Assembly: GCF_900182615.1 (NCBI RefSeq)
Contig: NZ_FXTE01000014.1
Coordinates: forward strand, 1-64,000
Direction: 5' to 3'
DNA: 64,000 bases
Source of the DNA: Ruegeria faecimaris
Lineage (GTDB): Bacteria; Pseudomonadota; Alphaproteobacteria; Rhodobacterales; Rhodobacteraceae
The notes below the pieces were generated by a model. The model ran no database searches. It was not told where the DNA came from and saw nothing but the letters and a program-made list of their open reading frames with translations. Shown in pieces: positions 33,584 through 40,899 of this stretch (the first letter of the stretch is position 1; every line of letters starts with the position of its first letter). The position numbers and the translations under genes were made by a program.

Positions 33584-35986
33584 ATGAAATCTCAGTATCG
33601 CGTTGTGGTCATCGGTGGCGGCGTTGTGGGCGCCTCGGTTCTGTATCACTTGGCCAAATTCGGCTGGTCAGATGTGGTCATGCTGGAACGGCGGCGGTTG
33701 GCGTCGGGATCGTCCTGGCACGCGGCGGGCGGTATTCACGCGCTGAACGCGGATCCGAACATGGCATCGCTGCAGGCCTATACAATCGACCTTCTCAGCG
33801 AGATCGAAAAGGAATCCGGGCAGAATATCGGCCTGCACATGACCGGTGGTCTGACTTTGGCTGGAACGCCCGAGCGGTGGGAGTGGCTGCAGGCCAACTA
33901 TCGTATCTTCCAGTCTATCGGTATCGAAGACTGCGAATTGCTGACTCCACAAGAGGCGCAAAAGCGCTGTCCCATCATGTCGACTGACGGCGTTCTGGGC
34001 GCGATGTGGGCCGATCGAGAGGGCTATATCGACACGACCGGTACGGTTCAGGCCTATGCAACCGCCGCCAAGAAACGCGGTGCCGAGTATTACGAGGAGA
34101 CCAAGGTCGAGGAATTGATCCAAACCGATGATGGCTGGCAGGTCGTGACGGACAGGGGCACAATAACTTGTGAGCACGTGGTTAATGCCGCGGGGCTTTG
34201 GGCCAAGCAGGTCGGGCGCATGGCGGGGGTTGAGCTGCCAGTGTCGCCGCTGAAACATCACTATCTGATCACGGATACAGTGCCCGAAGTGGCGGCGGCG
34301 GATTTTGAGATGCCAATGACCGTGGACCTCGAGGGGTTCACCTATATGCGGCAAGACCAAAAGGGCGTTCTGGTCGGTATCTATGAGGTCGACCATGAAC
34401 ATTGGGCCATGGACGGCGCTCCGTGGAATTATGGCGAGGAACTGTTTCAGGAGCAGCTTGACCGGATTGAGAATGAACTGACGCTGGGCTTTGAACGCTA
34501 TCCGTCGATCCAGAATGTCGGTATCAAAACCTGGGTCAACGGGGCGTTTACATTCTCGCCTGATGGTAACCCGCTGGTCGGGCCGGTTCCAGGCAAACGC
34601 GGGTATTGGACCGCCTGCGCTGTCATGGCCGGGTTCCTGCAGGGCGGCGGCGTTGGCAAAACGCTGGCTGAGTGGATGATCCATGGCGAGCCCGAGGCCG
34701 ATGCATGGCCGATGGACATTGCCCGCTATGGCGATTTTGCCCAGAACAAACGCTATATTCGTGAAACCACCGGGCAATTCTATTCCCGCCGTTTCGTGAT
34801 GACTTATCCGAACGAACAGCTGCCTGCCGGCCGTCCGCTGAAGATGGCGCCAGCTCATGACGCGATGACTGGAGCGGGATGCAAATGGGGTGTCAGCTGG
34901 GACCTTGAGGTGCCGCTGTACTTCGCGCCGAAAGGGTTCGAAGAAACGCCGACCCTCAAGCGATCAAACGCGCATGACATCGTGGCCAAGGAATGCAAGG
35001 TGATCCGCGAGGGCGTCGGCCTGATGGACATCTCTGGCTTTTCCCGGTTCGAGGTCACCGGGCCAAATGCCGAGCTGTGGCTGGATCGCGTGATGGCTTC
35101 GAAACTGCCCGCGCCGGGACGGGCCAAGTTGGCACCAATGCTGGGTGAGAATGGGCGGCTAAAAGGGGATCTGACCGTTCTGAATTGGGGCGATGGCACC
35201 TGGTGGATCATGGGCAGCTATTACCTGCGCGCCTGGCATATGCGCTGGTTCGACGATCATATGATCGACGGAGTCGAGGTTCGCGATCTGGGCGAGGAGT
35301 ATTGCGGGTTCGGTCTGGTCGGGCCAAAATCGCAGGAGGTAATCGAAAAACTGGCCGAGCAAGACATCTCCGGCCTGAGATTCATGGGCTGTAGTGATTT
35401 TGATATCGGTCTTGTCAGGGCTCGCGTTGCGCGCATGTCAGTCACAGGTGAAAAAGGCTATGAGATCAACTGCCGCTATGGCGATCACATCAAGCTGCGT
35501 CGGATGTTGCTTGAGGCCGGGGCTGATGAGGGCATTCGTGAATGTGGGTTCAACGCGATGCTGTCCACGCGGCTTGAGAAAAGCTTTGGCATCTGGTCGG
35601 CTGAATTCACTCAGCTTTACACGCCGGGCATGACGGGTATGGATCGCTGGATCGATTGGGACAAGGATTTCGTCGGTAAAGAGGCCGCCTTGGCCGAACG
35701 CGATGGCAATGGTCCTGCGCAGGTTCAGGTGACGCTTGAGGTCGATGCTCTGGACGCAGATGCCAGCGGATACGAACCTGTCTGGTCAGGGGCAGAGCAC
35801 GTGGGTTTTGTCACCTCGGGCGGCTATGGCCACTACACCGGCAAGTCCCTGGCGATGGCGCTGGTCAATCGTGACAAGGCCGCACCAGGCACTGAACTGT
35901 CTGTCCATGTGGTTGGGGTCGAACGACCTGCGCGGGTCATCGCGCCGTCGCCCTATGATCCACAGGGCAAAGCGATGCGGGGTTGA
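33584..35986 (+). CDS. DMGDH/sarcosine dehydrogenase-like flavoprotein with GcvT domain
   Basis: An 800-residue two-domain enzyme. The N-terminal DAO-type FAD domain has VVIGGGVVGAS and SSWHAAGG. The His in that motif is the usual covalent FAD attachment point in dimethylglycine and sarcosine dehydrogenases. The C-terminal half (from about residue 430) is a GcvT-like folate-binding domain, with VGLMDISGFSRFEVTGP and GYEINCRYGD. Such enzymes oxidise N-methyl groups and pass formaldehyde to tetrahydrofolate. The gene is followed at once by an MttB-family methyltransferase, pointing to breakdown of a methylated amine or betaine. Confidence 0.9.
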   Translation: MKSQYRVVVIGGGVVGASVLYHLAKFGWSDVVMLERRRLASGSSWHAAGGIHALNADPNMASLQAYTIDLLSEIEKESGQNIGLHMTGGLTLAGTPERWEWLQANYRIFQSIGIEDCELLTPQEAQKRCPIMSTDGVLGAMWADREGYIDTTGTVQAYATAAKKRGAEYYEETKVEELIQTDDGWQVVTDRGTITCEHVVNAAGLWAKQVGRMAGVELPVSPLKHHYLITDTVPEVAAADFEMPMTVDLEGFTYMRQDQKGVLVGIYEVDHEHWAMDGAPWNYGEELFQEQLDRIENELTLGFERYPSIQNVGIKTWVNGAFTFSPDGNPLVGPVPGKRGYWTACAVMAGFLQGGGVGKTLAEWMIHGEPEADAWPMDIARYGDFAQNKRYIRETTGQFYSRRFVMTYPNEQLPAGRPLKMAPAHDAMTGAGCKWGVSWDLEVPLYFAPKGFEETPTLKRSNAHDIVAKECKVIREGVGLMDISGFSRFEVTGPNAELWLDRVMASKLPAPGRAKLAPMLGENGRLKGDLTVLNWGDGTWWIMGSYYLRAWHMRWFDDHMIDGVEVRDLGEEYCGFGLVGPKSQEVIEKLAEQDISGLRFMGCSDFDIGLVRARVARMSVTGEKGYEINCRYGDHIKLRRMLLEAGADEGIRECGFNAMLSTRLEKSFGIWSAEFTQLYTPGMTGMDRWIDWDKDFVGKEAALAERDGNGPAQVQVTLEVDALDADASGYEPVWSGAEHVGFVTSGGYGHYTGKSLAMALVNRDKAAPGTELSVHVVGVERPARVIAPSPYDPQGKAMRG

Positions 35987-35988
35987 GC

Positions 35989-37533
35989 GTGTCGGCCAGC
36001 GATCAGGGACGCAGGCGCAGACGGCGCGGCGTGGATGCCGCGCCGCCGCCCGGTCGGGATATCAACTATCGCCAGCTGAAAAATCCTTTTCCACTGATGG
36101 AGGTCTTTCCCGCAGACCAGATCGCCGACATGCACGAAACCGCGCTGCGCATCTTGCAAGAGCTGGGTGTGAAAGTTCTGCTGCCCGAGGCGCGGAATAT
36201 CTTTGCCAAAGCCGGCGCGCGCGTAGATGCCGATAGCGAGATGGTCTATATCGGTCGCGATATGGTCGAGGCTGCGGTGGCCTCGGCGCCGAAATCCATT
36301 GCCTGCCGGGCCGGTGCTCGGCAGAGGGATTTCACATTGGAACTGGGTAGCCTTGTGTTTCAACCGGGGGCAGGGGCCCCCAATGCCACCGATCTGGTGC
36401 GCGGGCGTCGCCCGGCGACGGGGCAGGATTATCTGGAGTTCCTGAAACTCACCCATCATTTCGACGTCTTTCAAATGATCTCGCCGCAGGTCGAACCGCA
36501 GGATGTCCCAACCCCTCTGCGGCACTATTTCACCACGCAGGCGCAGATGGAGCTGACAGACAAGTTCCCATTCTTCTTCTCGCGCGGGACACCGCAGGTG
36601 ATGGATTGCTTTGAGATGCTGACGACCGCGCGGGGCCTGTCGGATGACGAATTTAGGACCCACCCGCACAGCTATACGATCATCAACACGAACAGCCCGC
36701 GCACGCTGGACATTCCGATGGCGCAGGGGCTGATCGACTTTGCTCGGCACGGGCAGATGTCAATCATCACGCCCTTCACGCTGATGGGGGCGATGGCACC
36801 GATCACGGTGGCGGGGGCCATCACCCTGTCCCATGCCGAGGCGTTGGCCGCACTGACCCTGACGCAATTGGCACGTCCCGGTGCGCCTGTGTGCTATGGC
36901 ACTTTCACCAGCAATGTGGATATGAAATCCGGTGCTCCGGCCTTTGGAACGCCCTCGCATTTTCAGGCCTCACTGGCGGCCGGGCAGTTGGCGCGGCATC
37001 TGGGCCTGCCGTGGCGCTCGGCTGCGGGGTCGGCTTCAAACATCAATGATGTGCAGGCGGCAAATGAAAACCAGTTTGGCCTGTGGGGGTGCCTGATGGC
37101 CGGGGCGACGGTGATCATTCACTCGGCGGGATGGCTAGAGGGCGGATTGACCGTGTCCTTTGAAAAACTGGTCTGCGACGCCGAAGTGCTGAACATGGTG
37201 GCCGAGCTCTGCACCGGGGCGCAGGCTGGCGAGGCTGAAATTGGGTTCGACACCGCGCTAAGCGAGGTCGAGCCCAGCGGACATTTCTTTGCATCCAGCC
37301 AGACGATGGACCGCTATAATACCGAATTCTATGAGCCGCATGTCCATGATTATGCCAATTTCGGCACCTGGGCCGAGCGTGGATCGTTGGACGCAAACAG
37401 TCGTGCGACCGGTGTATGGAAGGAGATTTTGGCCAATTTTCAGCCACCTGAGCAAAACAGCGACCAGATTGGCGCGCTGAAGGACTTTATTGCCAAACGT
37501 ACCGAAGAGGGCGGCGCGCCGCCGGAGAGTTAA
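35989..37533 (+). CDS. MttB-family methyltransferase (non-pyrrolysine)
   Basis: A 514-residue member of the trimethylamine methyltransferase superfamily. Typical stretches are LHETALRILQELGVKVL near the N-terminus (with MHETAL), PFTLMGAMAPITVAGAI and HFQASLAAGQLARHLGLPWRSAAG. The frame has no internal amber codon, so it lacks pyrrolysine and belongs with glycine-betaine-type MtgB homologues. These normally methylate a corrinoid protein, but none is encoded nearby. The GTG at 35989 lies just after the flavoprotein stop. The N-terminal 25 residues are rich in Arg and Pro. Confidence 0.87.
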   Translation: MSASDQGRRRRRRGVDAAPPPGRDINYRQLKNPFPLMEVFPADQIADMHETALRILQELGVKVLLPEARNIFAKAGARVDADSEMVYIGRDMVEAAVASAPKSIACRAGARQRDFTLELGSLVFQPGAGAPNATDLVRGRRPATGQDYLEFLKLTHHFDVFQMISPQVEPQDVPTPLRHYFTTQAQMELTDKFPFFFSRGTPQVMDCFEMLTTARGLSDDEFRTHPHSYTIINTNSPRTLDIPMAQGLIDFARHGQMSIITPFTLMGAMAPITVAGAITLSHAEALAALTLTQLARPGAPVCYGTFTSNVDMKSGAPAFGTPSHFQASLAAGQLARHLGLPWRSAAGSASNINDVQAANENQFGLWGCLMAGATVIIHSAGWLEGGLTVSFEKLVCDAEVLNMVAELCTGAQAGEAEIGFDTALSEVEPSGHFFASSQTMDRYNTEFYEPHVHDYANFGTWAERGSLDANSRATGVWKEILANFQPPEQNSDQIGALKDFIAKRTEEGGAPPES

Positions 37534-38208
37534 ATGAATACGAAACCCATCCTGCACCGGGACGACCCGGAAGCTGAACCGCTGATCGGAAATGTCAAGG
37601 TCACGCGCGACGACTGGCTGAACGTGGCGTTGGATGTGCTAATCTCGGACGGGGTCGATCAGATCAAGGTGATGAATCTGGCGGAACGGATGGCCGTGTC
37701 TCGGTCGTCCTTCTATTGGTACTTCAAATCGCGCCAGGAACTGCTGGATGCTCTTCTGGCACGGTGGCAGGCCACCAATACCGCGGCATTGGTCGCGCAG
37801 GCCGAAGCTCCGGCAAAGACGATAACCGGTGCGGTGTGCAATGTGCATCGCTGTGTCGTCAATACCGACCTGTTTGACACCGCGCTGGATTTCGCGGTGC
37901 GCGACTGGGCGCGCAAATCGGGCAAGGTGCGGCGCGCGCTGGACCAGTCTGACGCCCGACGGTTGCTAGCGCTGCACGCCATGTTTGCCCGCTTTGGCTA
38001 TTCCGAGGTCGAGGCGGAAACCCGTGGGCGCGTGCTGTATTACATGCAGATAGGATACGATCTGGCGCAGCTGAATGAACCGATGTCCACACGGATATCA
38101 ATGGTGCCGCATTATCTATATGTCTTCACCGGGGTCGAGCCGAGGCCAGAGGAAGTAGAAGAATTCAGCGCCTATTCGCGCCATCACTGGAAAGGAGAGC
38201 CATCATGA
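37534..38208 (+). CDS. TetR family transcriptional regulator
   Basis: A 224-residue regulator. The helix-turn-helix is at about residues 27-70, with VALDVLISDGVDQIKVMNLAERMAVSRSSFYWYFKSRQELLDALL, whose SFYWYF is the canonical recognition end. The ligand-binding helices follow. The gene begins directly after the MttB stop and ends with ATGA overlap into the FAD oxidase, so it belongs to the cluster and probably controls it. The palindromes at 33511-33531 are candidate targets. Confidence 0.9.
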   Translation: MNTKPILHRDDPEAEPLIGNVKVTRDDWLNVALDVLISDGVDQIKVMNLAERMAVSRSSFYWYFKSRQELLDALLARWQATNTAALVAQAEAPAKTITGAVCNVHRCVVNTDLFDTALDFAVRDWARKSGKVRRALDQSDARRLLALHAMFARFGYSEVEAETRGRVLYYMQIGYDLAQLNEPMSTRISMVPHYLYVFTGVEPRPEEVEEFSAYSRHHWKGEPS

Positions 38209-39509
38209 GTCAACCAGATGCAATCATCATCGGAACCGGTGTGATCGGGGCGGCCATCGCATTTGAAATGGCCAAGGTCGGGTGGAAAACCGTATCTCTT
38301 GACCGAAACGCTCAGGTTGGCCATGGCTCAACCGCCGGATCCTGCGCGATCATTCGGATGCATTATTCCACCTTTGACGGCACGGCATTCGCCTGGGAAG
38401 GCTATCATTATTGGCGCGACTGGGCCGAGTATCTTGGCCTGCCGCAAGGCGCCGATCTGGCCCAATTCCGCGAAACCGGCTGTCTGGTCATGAAGACCGA
38501 GGCGAACGGGCTGCTGGAAAAACACATGAGGAACAGCTCCGCGCTGAATTGCCCGTTCGAGGAATGGTCCCCCGAACAGGTCACCGACCGGCTGCCGGTC
38601 TATTCGCAGGACAGTTTTGCCCCCGCTCGTCACATGGATGACCCCGAGTTTGGGCAGCCCAACGGACGCAAGATGCAAGGCGGCGTTTACTGGCCTCAAG
38701 CCGGGTATGTCACCGATCCGGCCCTATCCGCACAGAACCTGATGGATGCCGCCAAACAGCACGGGGCCGAAGTGCGGACCGGGGCCGAAGTGGTCGAGAT
38801 TTTGACTGATGACGGGCGAGTTTCTGGTGTCAGGTTGGCATCGGGAGAAGACATTCATGCGAAAGTTGTGGTTAACGTAGCCGGGCCGGGTTCGGCCATC
38901 ATCAACGGGATGGCAGATGTTCTGGATGACATGACCATTCAGACCCGCCCCTTGCGCCAAGAGGTCGTTCACGTCCCTGCGCCCGAGGGGTTTGACTTTG
39001 AAAATGACGGGACAATCGTGTCGGACAGCGATATCGCCTGCTATTGCCGGCCAGAGCATGGCAACCACATCCTGGTGGGCTCGGAAGACCCCGAATGCGA
39101 CCCACATCAATGGTGCGAAGATGACGTAACCTATAATCGTGACTTTACCGACCAGTGGACGACGCAAGCGATGCGCTATGCCCAGAGAGTGCCCAGTCTT
39201 GGCATTCCTTCCAAGACCCGCGGTGTGGTGGACCTGTATGATGCGTCTACGGATTGGATTCCGATCTATGACAAATCCAGCCTTCCCGGTTTTTATATGG
39301 CCTGCGGATCCAGTGGAAATCAGTACAAGAACGCGCCGATTGCAGGCAAGATGATGACGGCGCTGATCGGGTATTGCGAAGACGGCGCGGATCATGACAG
39401 TGCGCCGCTACAATTTGAACTGCCCTATATTGGACGCACAATCGATGTCGGTTTCTATTCCCGCAAGCGCCCGATCAACAAAGAAAGCAGTTTTTCCGTT
39501 TTGGGCTAG
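38205..39509 (+). CDS. FAD-dependent oxidoreductase (DAO family)
   Basis: A 434-residue flavoprotein of the D-amino-acid oxidase/sarcosine oxidase fold. The dinucleotide motif IIGTGVIGAAIAFEMAK begins at residue 6, GHGSTAGSCAIIR follows, and GFYMACGSSGNQYKNAPIAG near residue 365 is the usual C-terminal FAD contact. It probably oxidises an N-methylated or secondary amine made by the upstream enzymes. It starts inside the TetR stop codon, so all four genes are likely one transcript. The amine is not identifiable. Confidence 0.88.
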   Translation: MSQPDAIIIGTGVIGAAIAFEMAKVGWKTVSLDRNAQVGHGSTAGSCAIIRMHYSTFDGTAFAWEGYHYWRDWAEYLGLPQGADLAQFRETGCLVMKTEANGLLEKHMRNSSALNCPFEEWSPEQVTDRLPVYSQDSFAPARHMDDPEFGQPNGRKMQGGVYWPQAGYVTDPALSAQNLMDAAKQHGAEVRTGAEVVEILTDDGRVSGVRLASGEDIHAKVVVNVAGPGSAIINGMADVLDDMTIQTRPLRQEVVHVPAPEGFDFENDGTIVSDSDIACYCRPEHGNHILVGSEDPECDPHQWCEDDVTYNRDFTDQWTTQAMRYAQRVPSLGIPSKTRGVVDLYDASTDWIPIYDKSSLPGFYMACGSSGNQYKNAPIAGKMMTALIGYCEDGADHDSAPLQFELPYIGRTIDVGFYSRKRPINKESSFSVLG

Positions 39510-39564
39510 CCGACGCGTCCTGATGCACTAGCATTCACGGGATCGAGTTGAGCCCGGACGCATA

Positions 39565-40287
39565 ATGACCAAATCGAAGAACAAGGTTCTGATCCTCGGC
39601 AGCGCCCCCACCGCGCTGCGTGCGCGGGACTGGGCGCGTACGCCGTTCACGCATATCGTCGCTATCAACAATGCCTGGCGGGTCCGCGCAGACTGGGATT
39701 TTCTGATCCACCCCGAGGATTTCCCGACCAAGAACATGCCCACATCTGTCAGTGACATCCAGCGTATAGTCACTGCAAATGAATACGTTCCGATACAGAA
39801 TGGTTTCGGTGGGTTTGTCTATGCCGGGGGAACGATGGCCTTTACCGCCGGATACTGGGCTTTGTCTGCATTACAGCCCTCGGTTCTGGCTTATTGCGGT
39901 TGCGATATGATCTATTCCGGACAGGGTCGGACGCATTTCTACGGCAACGGAGCCGCAGATCCGTTGCGATCCGATGTGACCTTGCGACTGCTTGAGGCGA
40001 AGTCGGCGCGACTAGGATTGTTTGCTGCGGCGCAGGGCTGTCGCACAGTGCGATTGTTCGAAGGGCCAAGCCGACTGGTTTACCCCTCGGTCGACAGCGA
40101 AGATTTGTCTTCGGTCGAGATGCCTTCTACATCGGGGATGGCTGAGATCATACGGTCGGAGTCGGATCTTGGATATTTCGTGGAGTCTGGCCGGTACTGG
40201 GAAGTTGAGACCGAGTTCGACCCGCAGAAAATCGATGCCATAGACCAGCGGTGGCTATCGCTCTATCCATCGGCCACTCAGCTCTGA
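39565..40287 (+). CDS. Conserved hypothetical protein with Rossmann-like start
   Basis: A 240-residue soluble protein that I cannot name. It opens with KVLILGSAPTALRARDW, a nucleotide-binding-like strand-loop-helix, followed by VAINNAWRV and WDFLIHPEDFP. The middle has YAGGTMAFTAGYWAL and YCGCDMIYSGQGRTHFYG. This pattern recalls the DUF115/MptE-like and sialyltransferase-like proteins, which also begin with a GxxPS-type loop. That resemblance is weak. The next gene is convergent, and the gene may belong with the flavoprotein cluster 55 bases upstream or stand alone. Confidence 0.7.
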   Translation: MTKSKNKVLILGSAPTALRARDWARTPFTHIVAINNAWRVRADWDFLIHPEDFPTKNMPTSVSDIQRIVTANEYVPIQNGFGGFVYAGGTMAFTAGYWALSALQPSVLAYCGCDMIYSGQGRTHFYGNGAADPLRSDVTLRLLEAKSARLGLFAAAQGCRTVRLFEGPSRLVYPSVDSEDLSSVEMPSTSGMAEIIRSESDLGYFVESGRYWEVETEFDPQKIDAIDQRWLSLYPSATQL

Positions 40288-40307
40288 ATTGCTGTGGTAA
40301 TTCTGGT

Positions 40308-40727
40308 TCAGGCCGCGAATGTCGCCCAGGCCCAGACCATTGCCACATAGGTCAGATTATGCATGCACTGATCCAGCCCGGCTGCCCGCCAAAAGGCTGC
40401 CTGGGTTGGCATAAGCTGTTTTTTGTCGGAATAGCTGGCTTTGGCAAAGTCGATATTGAAATGAACGATCCACTCTAGCCCGGCAATGATTACGATAAAC
40501 GGCAGCGGGGTGCCGAATACCAAGAAAACCAACACCGACCCAATAACATGCACAGCGGCATGTTGGGCGCGTCCCCAGTGAAAATATTCGCCTCGGCCGG
40601 ACAGCATCTTAGGCGTCTGGAGGTAAAAATCTGCAAACATATGTTTGATCTGCAATAAGCAGAGCATCAATAACACAGTGCCTAGAGTGGCAGGCAAATG
40701 AATCCTCCCGATATCGTCCTGAAGCAA
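40308..40727 (-). CDS. DUF3307-like membrane protein
   Basis: A 139-residue protein with four hydrophobic segments. The HMFADFYLQTPKM motif in the first helix and RAQHAAVHVIGSVLVFLV afterwards match the DUF3307 family pattern of conserved His and Asp residues inside the membrane. A further His/Asp pair lies in VHFNIDFAK. Function is unknown for this family as far as I can say. It is divergent from the large ABC-CNB gene across a repeat-rich region. Confidence 0.72.
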   Translation of the reverse strand: MLQDDIGRIHLPATLGTVLLMLCLLQIKHMFADFYLQTPKMLSGRGEYFHWGRAQHAAVHVIGSVLVFLVFGTPLPFIVIIAGLEWIVHFNIDFAKASYSDKKQLMPTQAAFWRAAGLDQCMHNLTYVAMVWAWATFAA

Positions 40728-40764
40728 ACAGTAGGGGCTAATGTGAGGTTGCGCAAATGAACTT

Positions 40765-40803
40765 GTTCACATTCGGCAAATATCTGTTCAATTCGGAAAC
40801 TAT
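40765..40803. repeat. Tandem imperfect direct repeat
   Basis: GTTCACATTCGGCAAATAT (40765-40783) is followed at 40786 by GTTCAATTCGGAAACTAT, differing by one insertion and a small rearrangement. The period is 21 bp, two helical turns. It lies between the divergent DUF3307 and ABC-CNB genes, so it may bind a regulator for either promoter. Confidence 0.45.
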
Positions 40804-40826
40804 TTGCGTCTGCAGGCTTGATTGCG

Positions 40827-40864
40827 GTAAATTCAGACTGTTGAATTTACGAGAATTTCGTAAA
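40827..40864. promoter_or_regulatory. Overlapping inverted repeats with an ATTC-N8-GAAT site
   Basis: GTAAATTCA (40827-40835) and TGAATTTAC (40842-40850) form a perfect 9-bp inverted repeat. It contains ATTC-N8-GAAT, the pattern I recall for sulfide-responsive SqrR operators. A second perfect inverted repeat, TTTACGA (40846-40852) with TCGTAAA (40858-40864), shares five bases with the first. They lie 36-73 bases before the AUA start at 40900. A SqrR/BigR-type regulator is encoded just past the gene (43905-44249), so direct control is plausible. Confidence 0.55.
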
Positions 40865-40899
40865 GACCGGGTCAGTGATCCGCAGCAGGGGCAGGTTCC

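Noticed and set aside
33668..34858. Minus-strand open frame of 396 codons opposite the DMGDH-like gene
   Set aside because: No domain is recognisable, and the plus strand encodes an intact flavoprotein.
35989..37533. Possible pyrrolysine codon in the MttB-family gene
   Set aside because: The frame is open from start to stop without an in-frame TAG, so no pyrrolysine is expected.
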